Shown piece by piece: positions 11,930 through 22,809 of a stretch of DNA of 64,000 nucleotides. A program made the translations under genes and the position numbers. The notes below the pieces were generated by a model, which worked only from the letters and a program-made list of their open reading frames with translations, had not been told where the DNA came from and did no database searches. The stretch's first letter is position 1. Each line of letters begins with the position of its first letter. The DNA is from Ophiura sarsii (lineage: Eukaryota > Echinodermata > Ophiuroidea > Amphilepidida > Ophiuridae). Where the stretch lies: NCBI GenBank assembly GCA_035610835.1, contig CM069459.1, positions 23,947,636 through 24,011,635 of the forward strand, written 5' to 3'.

Positions 11930-12961
11930 TACATGGATAATATGCTGATTGATGCAGGATTTCTACTTTTGCGTCATCATAAAAGTCTTATAAGAATTAA
12001 TGACACCGCTGATGTGCTGTGTCCGTATGAACATGATGAAGACGATTTGGATGTAGTGTTATATCCCTATCTGTTACAAACTTTGTTCCTTTACCTCTGG
12101 CTGTAGAGCAGGCGACCATAAAATCTATCCATGCACAGCAATCTTCGGCAAGACCCATGTATAATGTTGACCATAGCATCATCCCAATTTCGAAAAGTTT
12201 CCGAGATCATTCGCAATCGATGCCTATAGTCTATTTGCCATGTCCGTTCAATGGCTTTCCATCAGTATCTCCTCTAGTGTGGAAGATTTAACATAACTTG
12301 ACAGGTCCTCAGAGACTGGCGATGGTAGATCCCTGGGGTGGATCAGACAGTCTTTGACCATTGCCATTGGTTAATAGGTTATCAGGTAAACTGATCGGAA
12401 TTGATATCTCTTTTCTTACATTTGACGGGGGAACTCTTGTCTTTCCCAGATAAATCATGGATGATTTTCCATGGTAGAATATTCATCCTGACAGTCAATC
12501 AGTTGAAGATTTTTCCTGCGATGCTTTTTCCGCCTTGTATATTCGTTTGCCCTTGTGAGACTCGTTTAGCATTAAACTTCTATACTATTTCCCCAGACTT
12601 TGTATACCTTTCCAGGCTCACTATGACTTTCATATGAGTGTACAAAATGCATTTTAGGTAATGAGGTGACCACTGATTCTATTAATTCCATCTCAGTCAA
12701 GATGATTATCTGACATAGGCCTACTGTCTCTCAATAGTTTCATAAAATGCATGCATTGTGGTGAACATAGTTTCTATTGCTTTGTATACTAGTTGCAGTT
12801 TCATGAGGTGACCACGATATCTGATCTCTTTTTATATTATTCTCAATTAATTTGATACTCTGACATACTATCCCTCGAGTTTCAATTGAATGTACATATG
12901 TATTGACGGTGTTTAGGTGATCACTTTCTTTTTTTAATATCTCGGGTATTTGGTTTTTATA
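11930..12961. other. 3' flank of the left NLR gene, no gene seen
   Basis: Patches of this DNA (around 11960-12190 and 12420-12530) are similar to 63330-64000 downstream of the right-hand NLR gene. The segmental duplication thus extends at least 1.5 kb past the coding region. No credible exon or RNA gene was found. Confidence 0.55.
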
Positions 12962-13168
12962 CAGGGTCCAAAAGAAGTAAAGTGCCATTTTTGTGAAATG
13001 TGACTATTTTGGGAAAAGTATATTAAAAAGGAATAGGGGAAACTCTGTGTGGATAGCCAAGTGTTTTCCATTTTCATAATTAATTTTCTCAAAACGTCGA
13101 ATAGTGTATGGAGATATGCAACAAACGTGATCCGATTTTAGGGTGTACTTCCTTCTTTTGAACCCTTG
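12962..13168. mobile_element. Short TIR element of about 207 bp
   Basis: Ends CAGGGTCCAAAAGAAG and CTTCTTTTGAACCCTTG form imperfect inverted repeats, with TA before the left end. Internal phrases (GGATAGCCAAGTGTTTT and a CAAACGTGATC-like segment) recur in opposite orientation in 46148-46430, so it belongs to a family with several copies here. Non-autonomous, with no coding frame. Confidence 0.6.
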
Positions 13169-13804
13169 ATTATAAATACCAAGTCAAAGGACGAGAGAGA
13201 AATGTCTTCAATTAATATATCTCATATTTTGGTACCGATTATTACTCAGTGAATTACTTAACACAAGATCACCTGGTCGGGAACTGTTTGTGTTAGGTGT
13301 ATATATCAATGACGACGGAATAACATTTCTATTCACTGCCTCGCCAGCATTTGTTAGATATATGTTTTACCTCCTACTGAAATGGTACGCTACTGTTGCC
13401 AACGTTTTTATGAATCGACCTTTGTATATAGTACATTTATTAACTTATCTCTAAATAAAGATACCTCATTGTTATTTTGGTGCTATTTGTATCAGTATTC
13501 AAACTATTATTAAACTGTATATTATCATTCCTTTGTAACATAACATATAGTTTTAGGTTGTATATTATTACGTTGTACTATTAAGCGTAACAAAATGTGA
13601 TTGTCAAGTTTTAATATTTGTGCAATATCGTTCGATTTTCATATATTGTGTTTACTGATTATATGTTCACATACATCTGCATGAGTATTAATTCAATGAT
13701 CATGATGATATGTATAAGAATTGTATTTGTTTGTATGTGATTAGGTGAAGGGGAACCCCTGTTCAAAGGGCAGACGAATGCTTCAAGTAGGGCATCTAGG
13801 GCTG
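13169..13804. other. Gene-free AT-rich stretch
   Basis: A lone TIR-like end (GGGAACTG then GTGTTAGGTGTA, about 13275-13300) matches the termini of the element at 10895-11929. No partner end, exon or RNA gene could be seen. Confidence 0.5.
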
Positions 13805-14100
13805 GTCGGTGGGGGTGTTTTGTCAGTGGCATAGCTAGACGTTGGTGGCCATGGACAAGAGACTGCCCGGGCCGCGATTTTTTTTTTACTAGTAAACATT
13901 TGTAAAATTTATTTATTTCGTTTTAATATGGAATAGAGCAAAACTCACTGAATAAAATGATTTTTTTAATTTAAAAAAAAAAGTCAACTGATTTTACCTG
14001 TGAGCCCATACAAATGTTTACTAGTAAAAAGAAATCGCGCCCGGGCCAACTCCCATGTCCATTACCATATCCCTACCACAAATTCACCCACCAGACATAC
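13805..14100. mobile_element. Foldback element with GCCCGGGC-flanked arms
   Basis: The left arm carries TGCCCGGGCCGCGATT and ACTAGTAAACATTTGTA; the right arm carries the complements ACAAATGTTTACTAGTAAA and ATCGCGCCCGGGC. Outer arms (GGCCATGGACA / TGTCCATTACC) extend the match. A relative lies at about 55420-55560, with the same core and a similar CCCGGG edge, upstream of the right-hand NACHT exon. The ends are approximate. Confidence 0.65.
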
Positions 14101-15474
14101 GCCCCGTTTAAATCCTATAATGCCACATTGTATATACAATACAAGAGGCCATTAGCGTGGCCAGGACTGAATTTGTCTTTATCAAAGTGAACACTATTGA
14201 TTCACTACTTTAATACCGTTTACTAATCTTTGTAATTGAGGTATCAAAATGAACACTATTGGTTCACAGGTGTACTTTAATACCGTTTACTAATCTTTGT
14301 AATTGAGGCAATGAACACTATTGGTTCATAGGTGTACTTTAATACCGTTTACTAATCTTTGTAATTGAGGTAATCTCTTGATTATTGACACATGCTTATA
14401 GTCTATTTATCCAAACAGTGACGTAACTGCGTCTACTGATTGCAGCACATAAACGCGCGCGCCTTATACGTATGAGCGTAGAAAGACGGAAGATACATAC
14501 GCGTGCAAGACAGAGGAAGACAAATCGAGTATAGTTAACGGTATTGAAGTTCGTGTGTATCTTATGCAGTTAATTTCATTGCAAAGAAGTAATATGTTTC
14601 TTTTTTCCCTGAGTTTATACAGTTAACTTTTGCTAATTTGGTGCTTTTTGAAATGTGAGTATATAAACAGCTGCAATAGATTTGATTGAATTCAAGAAAG
14701 TTGCTATAAAGAAGAGTCTGTATTATGTCATAAGGCAGTGCATATGGTAATCTTTAGTAGTGTATCATTGATGATAATACTTTTCTACTTATTGCCTAAG
14801 TTTTGTCAGAATCATGTTTAATAATTTATTGTTGGTTGAACTGTATCATTATAAACTGAGGGACAAAAGAGACATATCACTTCTTTATAAAGACACAAAT
14901 TCAAATGCTCTTCATCAATATGAACAGATACATCAATACCCTTTACTAATCTTTGTGATAGAGACAATCTCTTGATTATTTACACTTGCATTAAATTGTA
15001 TTGAAGTACATGTATATCTTATGCAGAGAATTTTAATTTGAGTCCTTGCAAAGAAGTAATTCCTTTTTTCCCTCAGTTTATAAATTATATGGTTCACTTT
15101 TGCTAGTTTGGTGATTTTCGGCAATGATTTGAAATATGAGCATATATAAACTAAAATAGATTTGATTGAATTGAAAAGATAAACGTTGCTATGAAGAAGA
15201 AGTCTGTTTGATGTCGTAAGGCAGTGCGATAAGGCAATCTTAAGTATAGTATTATTGATATTTATACTTCTTTCTACTAATTGCCTAAGTTTTGTAAGAA
15301 TCACGTTTAATAATGAATTGTTGGCCGAATTGTAAATAAATGTATGTTATATATTGTTTACTTTTAAATGTAAATCATATATTGTTTACTTTTGCCAATT
15401 CGGACATTTTCAGCCATAATTTGAAATGTAAGCATACTGGGTACACACCACTAATAAATTCCCCATTGCTTACT

Positions 15475-15573
15475 GTGTAAAATGGACCATGATTATTCGC
15501 CATTTTCTCGCTTATAAAGCAACTGGTTGCTTCAAATTTGCATTCTGTGTGAAGATCATGGTCTTGGCTTTCC
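15475..15573 (-). other. Exon-like 33-codon piece, copy 1
   Basis: On the - strand a pyrimidine tract ends TTGCTTACAG, followed by 99 open bases and then GTAAGC. Translated with intact codons it reads ESQDHDLHTECKF...GPFYT. In the alternative frame it reads RKAKTMIFTQNANLKQPVAL and then stops, so it could instead be a terminal exon. An almost identical copy lies at 15956-16054. No protein family was recognised, and the rest of the gene is not clear. Confidence 0.3.
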
Positions 15574-15955
15574 TGTAAGCAACAAAAAAAATATAAGTTC
15601 AAGGCAACATTTTCGAGATATGTGCCGTCATAGATACGCATGTTTGTAGATTGCCCAGGCCTAGCCTAGGTCTAAGCAATTCTAATCAATTATCTGAAGT
15701 CTCTAAAATGACTAAAAAATCATTAAAAAATGGTCAAAGAAGAAAATTTGCACTGATATTGTTTGATAATCTTCATTTAATAATCATCCGATCAAAAGTT
15801 TGGCCAACAACACTACTTTTGAAGCATTTTTATATATTTCACTTAGAGGAGTGTCATCCCAACCAATTCAACAGGCCTTTCGTGGACTCTTCCATTATTT
15901 ATTTAGTGGTATGAATCCTGTAGGGTACACACCACTAATAAATTCCCCATTGCTT

Positions 15956-16054
15956 ACTGTGTAAAATGGACCATGATTATTCGCCATTTTCTCGCTTATA
16001 AAGCAACTGGTTGCTTCAAATTTGCATTCTGTGTGAAGATCATGGTCTTGGCTT
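15956..16054 (-). other. Exon-like 33-codon piece, copy 2
   Basis: Second copy of the piece at 15475-15573, with an acceptor-like TTGTTTACAG and a GTAAGC donor. The coding sequence appears unchanged, while the surrounding DNA differs by small indels. It arose by tandem duplication of about 0.48 kb. It could be alternative exons of an unknown - strand gene or part of a repeat. Confidence 0.3.
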
Positions 16055-16756
16055 TCCTGTAAACAAAAAATATATATAAGTTCAAGGCAAAAAGCAATTC
16101 TAATCAATTATCTGAAGTCTCTAAAATGACTAAAAAATCATAAAAAATTGGTCAAAGAAGAAAATTTGCACTGATATTGTTTGATAATCTTCATTTTATA
16201 ATCATCCGATCAAAAGTTTGGCCAACAACACTACATTTGAAGCATTTTTATATATTTCACTTAGAGGAGTGTCATCTCAACCAATTCAACAGGCCTTTCG
16301 TGGACTCTTCCATTATTTATTTAGTGGTGTGAATCCTATAGCTCTTTATATTTTTGAAATTGTATTTTTTTCTGTTAGGTTGAATATACTGCAACACATT
16401 GATAGCATTGCAACCACTTAAATCAGTTTTAACAGGCTTTTGTATGACAAAGTTTGTTTGAATTATGTTTGCTATCTACTGAAGATAGCATGCTTTTCAA
16501 TGGTGAAATAACGGGCACGCCGTAAAAGTATGTCACACAGTTTGTCTTTATTTCTTGAACTTTCAATGCCTTTGTAGCATGAATTGACCAGTTATAATGA
16601 TAGTAATGAATACATATTACAAATTTAGAATGTCTATAATGTCCTTTTTGTGTATACTGAGATGGAACCGGGGAAGGGGTGGGGGCAAGTGATACATTTA
16701 GTTGTATATGAAATTATGGGAATAGTTCAAATTAGAAGAAAAAAATCCGGGGTTTA

Positions 16757-16889
16757 CCTGTATGTAAGACTCCATGACAGAAGCTGCCAGAGACACTTCA
16801 TTTGCATAGAACTGGCAAATTCCTCCTTCTTTACACGCTTCTCAACTCTTAAACGAAGATCTTTGAAAAAATTCAAATCCTGGGATAGG
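16757..16889 (-). other. Exon-like piece upstream of the 33-codon pieces
   Basis: On the - strand, CTATCCCAG precedes an open stretch reading DLNFFKDLRLRVEKRVKKEE and on through MKCLWQLLSW, ending at a strong donor ACATACAG/GTAAAC. Spliced in phase to the 99-bp piece it would end after AKTMIFTQNANLKQPVAL. The charged helical composition looks protein-like, but I recognise no family. The LINE at 16938-18514 lies just upstream on this strand and may have disrupted any gene. Confidence 0.25.
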
Positions 16890-16937
16890 CCTAGGCCTAC
16901 ACGGTTAGCCAATCTGTAATGGAATTTCAAAAAGAAA

Positions 16938-18514
16938 ATCAATCAATCAATCAATCAATCAATCTTTATTTCCATATAAAAAAATAATACATCAAATCAC
17001 AATCACATATATAAAAAACACAATATGGAGGAGTAGACTGGAAAGCCAATGAGGCCCGTTTATGGTCTACCCCTTAAAACAAGCAGTACATAAACAAACA
17101 TTTTATACTACAATAAACAATAAGAATTCCACAACATCATAAACAAGACAGAACAAGGACGGGCTCAAATACAATAGATTACTCGTAATTTTGGATAAGG
17201 TTTTGCTTTAACTGGGTTCGGAAATGCTTTAACGATTTGGATTGTTTCATGTTTTCGGGAAGTGAATTCCAGAGAATTGGACCATTGGTTCGAATAGCAC
17301 GGTCGGGGAAAGTCTTTTTGTTATTTGTCATGTTAAAATCATTGCCATGTCTTGTTGGGTAGTTGTGAACATCTGAACGCTTTGAAAAGAAGGTTTTAAA
17401 AGCTCTGGGTAGATCATTTATGGAATATTTAAACATGAATACCCCAAGTTCCATTGTGTACATATCGGTTATTGTAAGAAAATTATACTTAGCAACTAAT
17501 GGTGCTGTGTGACTCCTATAGTGACTATTAGAGATGGTTCTAATTGCCCATTTTTGCAGTTTAACAAGTTTGTCTAGATATGATTTACAAGTTTTGCCCC
17601 ATATAAGTATTCCATAGCTGAGATAAGGTAAAATTAAAGTACAATATAACGAGTGTAATATACGTGCTGGAATAGAATGCTTAAGTTTGTTCATGACACC
17701 AATATTTCTTGAAACTGTTTTCGATATGCAATCAATGTGGTTTTTCGTCAATTAATACGCCTAAAAACTTAGTACATTTTACTCTTTCTAGTGTAATATT
17801 ATTTAAAGTAACATTAAAATCTTCTCGCATTTTTGTTGATGTCATATGAGGTGTACCTAAAATCATATAATTCGTTTTGCTAGCATTAACTGATAATTTG
17901 TTGGCTTTAAACCAATTGCTTACTTCATTCAAATCTTCATTTATTACATTTATTTTGCTATTGATGTCCTTGTGTGAGTAAAGAATAGTAGTGTCATCAG
18001 CAAACAATATGAAATCAAGTACATTTGAAGTATATGTTATATCATTAACATACAATATGAAAAGTAAAGGGCCCAATATGGATCCCTGTGGAACACCACA
18101 TACAATATTTTTAAAGTCAGAATTACAGTTATCATAAGAAACACTTTGAGTTCTATTGCTTAAGTAGCTCTCAAACCATTCAAGTACTACACCACGAAAT
18201 CCATAATGTTCCAATTTATGAAGAAGTATTTTATGATCAATAGTATCAAATGCTTTTGATAAATCTAAGAATATTCCTATTGTAGTTTCATTATTTTCGA
18301 CGGCAGTGTTGATTTTATCTACCAGTTGAGCAATAGCCATGTAGGTTGAATGTTTGGAGCGAAAACCAAATTGTTTTTCATTAAGGATTTCGTGAGTATT
18401 TATGAAGTCAATGCATCTGTTAAATACAAGTCTCTCGGGAATTTTGGAGAAACATGGTAAAAGCGAAACTGGACGATAGTTTGAGAACATTTCATGATCA
18501 GCCTTTTTGTAAAC
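16938..18514 (-). mobile_element. 5'-truncated non-LTR retrotransposon (CR1/Jockey-group LINE), frameshifted
   Basis: The - strand encodes the 3' part of a LINE ORF2. Reverse transcriptase motifs are [52 protein letters not shown] and the catalytic FADD (in ILFADDTTI), in 18517-17732. The thumb/C-terminal region (LKHSIPARILHSLYCTLILP, LWNSLPENMKQS) lies in a different frame, 17751-17179, so a frameshift separates them. The 3' end is a (GATT)n tail at 16938-16965. The 5' end is truncated near 18514, where flanking repeat sequence (ACCAATTCAACAGG) resumes. There is no endonuclease domain, so the copy is dead. Confidence 0.9.
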
Positions 18515-19130
18515 CAATTCAACAGGTTTTTCGTGGACTCTTCCATTATTTATTTAGTGGTGTGAATCCTACTAACTGAAAAAATTTGAAAAGATAAACG
18601 TTGCTCTGAAGAAGCAAATTATTTTGTTTTTGCTCAACTCACGTCCTTTTGTTTCCATAAGTCTAAGTGCGAGGGTGGCATTGCCTAAGTTTTCTCAGAA
18701 TCGTGGTTAATAATTTATTGTATATTGAACTTTAAATAAACGATATGTTAGCATATAAACTGAATCGAATTGATAAAGCGAATTTGTTTTTGCTCTGCAT
18801 GCACACGTCTTGTTGTTTTCATAAGGCAGTGCGAGATGACAATCTGAAGTATTGTATTATTGCTATTAATATTTCTTTCCACTAATTGCAACGGTTTGTC
18901 AGAATTATGTTTTTTAATTCATTGTTGGTTGTACATGTACTTTGAATGTATCATTATAAACTGAGGTACATATCACTTATTATGTAAAGACAAAAATTCA
19001 AATTCTCTTCATAAAAATGAACAATATTTGTGCACATGTATACTTAATACCCTTTACTAATCTTTGTGATAGAGGCAACCTCTTGATTATTGACACGTCG
19101 TGCTTCATAGAGTGTATTGATAAGGGCGGA
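18515..19130. repeat. Decayed repeat field, continued
   Basis: Begins with a third copy of the TCAACAGG...GGACTCTTCCATTATTT phrase seen near 15870 and 16290. Diverged versions of the ~0.6-kb unit follow (TTGTATATTGAACTTTAAATA, CATAAGGCAGTGCGAGATG, CCCTTTACTAATCTTTGTG). No gene seen. Confidence 0.55.
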
Positions 19131-19148
19131 AATCCCAGGGGATATACC

Positions 19149-19150
19149 CC

Positions 19151-19182
<32 letters not shown>
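19149..19182. repeat. Poly-C/(CA)n tract
   Basis: A run of C followed by CACACACACAC. Small frames across it encode only poly-Pro/Gly and are not genes. Confidence 0.9.
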
Positions 19183-19257
19183 TTTTGACCTGGGGGGATG
19201 GTCAATGTAATCATCCCCCTCTGATTTATCACCTCAGCCAAAAAAGGGGAAAGGAAA

Positions 19258-20075
19258 TCTATACAATCTATACTTAAATCAAGAAGATATCAGTATATGC
19301 TCAACTCCTTTCTTGCATTGGTAAAACAAAATATTGATTGGAAATGAAGAGGTGGTTTTTGCGATAAAATGTTGGTCAAAATTATACACCAGATCGCACC
19401 AAATGAGTTCGAAAATTGAAGAAGAAAAAAATCCAATTCTAAGGGGACACATCCCACTCAGACTCCCCCTATTCGGGCTTTTAAACTGTCTATACTTAAA
19501 TCAAGAAAATAGCAATGTATATGCTCAACTTCTTTCTTGCATTGATTATAACAAAATATTTATTGAAAATGAAGTGATTGCTTTTCAATACAATATTGGT
19601 CAAAAGTATACACCAGATCGCACCAAATGAGTTCGAAAATTGAAAGTTTTCTACTTCTGAGGGGAGCACATCCCCCCTCAGACTCCCCCTGTTCGAGCTT
19701 TTGAACCATCTATTCTTAAATCAAGATTATATCAGTATATGCTCAACTTCTTCTTCAACATATTTATTGAAAATGAAGTGATGGCTTTTCAATACAATAT
19801 TGGTCAATCAGTTCGATAATTGAAAGTTTTCTACTTCTGAGGGGAGCACATCCCCTCTCAGACTCCCTCTGTTCGAATTTTTGACCCATCTATACATAAA
19901 TCAAGAATATATCAGTATGTGCTCAACTTCTTTCGTGCATTGATAAAAAACAAAATATTTATTGAAAATTAAGTGATGGCTTTTCAATACAATATTGGTC
20001 AAAAGTGTACACCAGATCGCACCAAATGAGTTCGAAAATTGAAAGTTTTCTACTTCTGAGGGGGGCACAAGTTTT
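19258..20075. repeat. Four-copy tandem repeat, about 180-220 bp
   Basis: The phrase ATACTTAAATCAAGAA (or a close variant) opens units at about 19271, 19491, 19711 and 19890. Each unit continues with TCAGTATATGCTCAACT, CACCAGATCGCACCAAATGA, GTTCGAAAATTGAA and a C/T-rich end (CCCCTCAGACTCCCCCT). The units differ by many substitutions and indels, so the array is old. Confidence 0.8.
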
Positions 20076-21560
20076 GTCCGAATCACGTTTAATAATTTAT
20101 TGTTGGTCGAATTGTAAATAAATGTATCATTATATATTGTGTACTTTTGCCAATGTGTACATGTTCCTCCATGATTTGAAATGGGAGCAAATAAACTTAC
20201 ATAGATGGTGGTTTTCGGCAGTGATTTGAAATGTGAGCATATAAATTGAAATAGATTTGATTGAATTGAAAAAATAAAAGTTGCTATGAACAAGAAGTCT
20301 GTTTGATGTCGTAAGGCGATGTGGGATAGCTATCTTAAGTATTGTATTATTTATAGTAATACCTCTTTCTAGTTGTCAGAATCACGTTTAATAATTAAAT
20401 AAAAGTTGCTATGAACAAGAAGTCTGTTTGATGTTGTAAGGCGATGTGGGATAGCTATCTTAAGTATTGTATTATTTATAGTAATACCTCTTTCTAGTTG
20501 TCAGAATCACGTTTAATAATTAAATGGTTGAATTGTAAATAAATGTATCATCATCATATATTGTTTACTTTGGCCAATTTGGAAATGTTCGGCCATAATT
20601 TGAAAAATAGGCATATAAACTGAAATCAATTTGATTGAATTGAAAATACATAAGTTGCTCCAAAGAAGTGTTTCTGCACACCGTCTTTTTGTTTTCATAA
20701 GACAGAGATGGAAAACTTGTAGTATTGTATGAATGCTACTAATATCTCTTAATTGACTAGTAACAGCTTTTGCTATATAGTTTTTCAAGAGTTTTGCAAG
20801 GTCATGCATATGTTTTAACATTTGTTGTTGTTTGGACTTTGAATGTATCATTATACAGACTGTTACTATCAAATACTACAAAATTACATATCTCTTAATC
20901 CAAAATAAATAATATTAATAATTATAACCAAAGACAGTTTAGTTGGGGTTTCTTATATTTAAATGTGATGTTATTTTTTTCACATTTTTTTTCCTTTCAC
21001 AATTAATTCTCGATTATTTGATTATGTTTCTAAACATAATCAAATAATCGAGAATTAATTAAAAATACTAAAACCTTTAAATGCAACATTATCCACCCCT
21101 AAACATGGGTCAACTCGTATACTCACGGTGAGATCCATTCATTCCAGTGTGTCATTGATTTTGTCAATTTTTGACTACTTATATTATTGGTCATATAATA
21201 TCCGTCATAACCACCGTTTCGAACGAAACCATTTTTTTTATTTTGTAGCGAAAGTAATCGTGTTAACTGTTAAGAAAGCACAAAGGTATAATGAAAGGGA
21301 AACTATTTCTAAGGTTTTAAAATTATATAATTTGTGTTATACAGTCTGTACATTGTTAAATTTTGCCAATTTGGCGAGTTTCGGCCATTATTTAATATGT
21401 GAGCATACAAAACTGAAATAGGTTTAATTGACAACAGTAAAATATGCTATTAGTATTTCTTTATATTAATGTTGCCAAGGATTGTTAGAAACATCAAATA
21501 TGTTGCTGTTAGCGTTGTATTTGAGATGTATCATTTGATATATTGTTGTTAATTTCCTGT
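20076..21560. repeat. Decayed repeat field, right part, with a 125-bp tandem duplication
   Basis: Diverged copies of the ~0.6-kb unit recur (TTGCCAATTTGG, TGAGCATATAAA). The segment 20274-20399 (TAAAAGTTGCTATGAACAAG onward) is repeated directly at 20400-20524 with very few changes. The long hairpin at 21001-21060 lies inside. No gene or RNA gene was identified. Confidence 0.6.
21001..21060. repeat. Perfect 29-bp inverted repeat hairpin
   Basis: AATTAATTCTCGATTATTTG onward is followed, after a 2-base centre (CT), by its exact reverse complement. The 60-base block is one near-perfect palindrome. It could extrude as a cruciform or be the remnant of a foldback element. Confidence 0.95.
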
Positions 21561-21566
21561 AATTTG

Positions 21567-22060
21567 GTCAATGCATGTTCTTGGTTTGACTGTGCACACA
21601 ACAGAAGCAACTCAGTGGGCAACATTGGTTGTAATCTGGTTCTAATGACGTCATAACAACCAAGTCATATGTTGCATTTTGGTTGTGGCTTAGTTGTATA
21701 TGAAAGTTTTCACAACGTCGTCTTAACGTTATTACGCAAACAAATGCATATCCTTAATATCACACCATGGTGGCTAAATTCGAGGCCACATTTGCACTTT
21801 TCAAAGAAGAAAAAAGTGGTGCGATACTTTTTTCCATGTGTATAGTTTGGTCAATGCATGTTCTTGATTTGACTGTGCACACAACAGAAGAAACTCAATG
21901 GGCAACAATAGTTGTAATCTGGTTCTAATGACGTCATAACAACCAAGTCATATGTTGCATTTTGGTTGTGGCTAAGTTGTATATGAAAGTTTTCACAACG
22001 TCGTCTTAACGTTATTAACTTCGTACCAACGTTATTAACTTCGTACCAACGTTATTATAA
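21567..22060. repeat. Direct repeat of about 168 bp, 282 bp apart, with CRE-like TGACGTCA
   Basis: The block from GTCAATGCATGTTCTTG to CGTCTTAACGTTATTA at 21567-21734 recurs at 21849-22017 with a handful of changes. Both copies hold TGACGTCA within TCTAATGACGTCATAACAAC. The second copy is followed by short repeats of CTTCGTACCAACGTTATTA. No attached gene was found, so a regulatory role is only a guess. Confidence 0.7.
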
Positions 22061-22809
22061 CATTGTTTTGCTATCAACTGAATGAGAAGATTGTGAAGAT
22101 CTTGTGATGTTGTAAACACTTTCATACAAGACGTTTAAACGGCAAACTGTTTGAGAAATGATGAAACGGGGAAGACATTGATTTTACTGTGCACGAATCT
22201 ACGTTATGTAGCTGTGCAGTTTGATATATTAAAGAAATATTTGTTATTATTATTAATAACATCATATATTATATATTTTGCTCTATTAACGTTTTGGTTT
22301 TTGATTTTTTTTTTTGAATGTTATTGATAAATTTAGTATAACTTTCAAATCTCTCTTATAAATGTGTATTATAATTGTTTTGATGGTTGCATTTAAATGA
22401 ATCAATTATTGTTATATATGTAACAATATTATTACATTTATTATGCAATTCAACGTCGTTTGACCAGCAATTGGACATGTGAACATATCAAGCATAATGA
22501 ATGTTATTGAGATGAATAAAATAAACTCTGAAGAAGGAAATTTATTCTTGTTAAGTTCTTTATTAATGAACAAAACAACAATCTACGTGTACTAGTATTT
22601 GTATGAGGTGTGGACGGTGTGAAGTGAAATTTAATCAATAAATAAAGTACAAGTATGACAAGAACCAATTGGCGCAAATTGGGAAAGAAATTAATTCTCG
22701 ACAGTAATCTTATAATTAATGATAAAGTAATCAATCAATCAATTAATCGATTTTAATTAATCACCAGTCATAATTGATGATAAAAGCTTGTACTTGTTTT
22801 GTATTTATT
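22061..22809. other. Gene-free AT-rich stretch
   Basis: AT-rich sequence with simple CAATCAATCAATTAATC runs near 22730. No exon, RNA gene or complete repeat unit could be supported. Confidence 0.5.

Larger units (their letters stand above)
14170..16640. repeat. Left part of a decayed repeat field
   Basis: Three short copies ending TACCGTTTACTAATCTTTG lie at 14213, 14281 and 14344. Longer diverged units follow, each with phrases such as TTTTGCCAATTTGG, GAAATGTGAGCATATAAAC and TTGATTGAATTGAAAAG. The block 15437-15917 is tandemly duplicated as 15918-16347, apart from some 70 bp missing from the second copy. Each copy contains a 99-bp exon-like piece on the - strand (see separate entries). The same phrases return in 18520-21560. 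Confidence 0.65.

Noticed and set aside
17179..18517. Two separate genes on the - strand
   Set aside because: They are consecutive parts of one LINE ORF2 split by a frameshift, followed by a (GATT)n tail.
19017..19277. Frames spanning the poly-C/CA tract
   Set aside because: Low-complexity Pro/His or Gly/Val text only.
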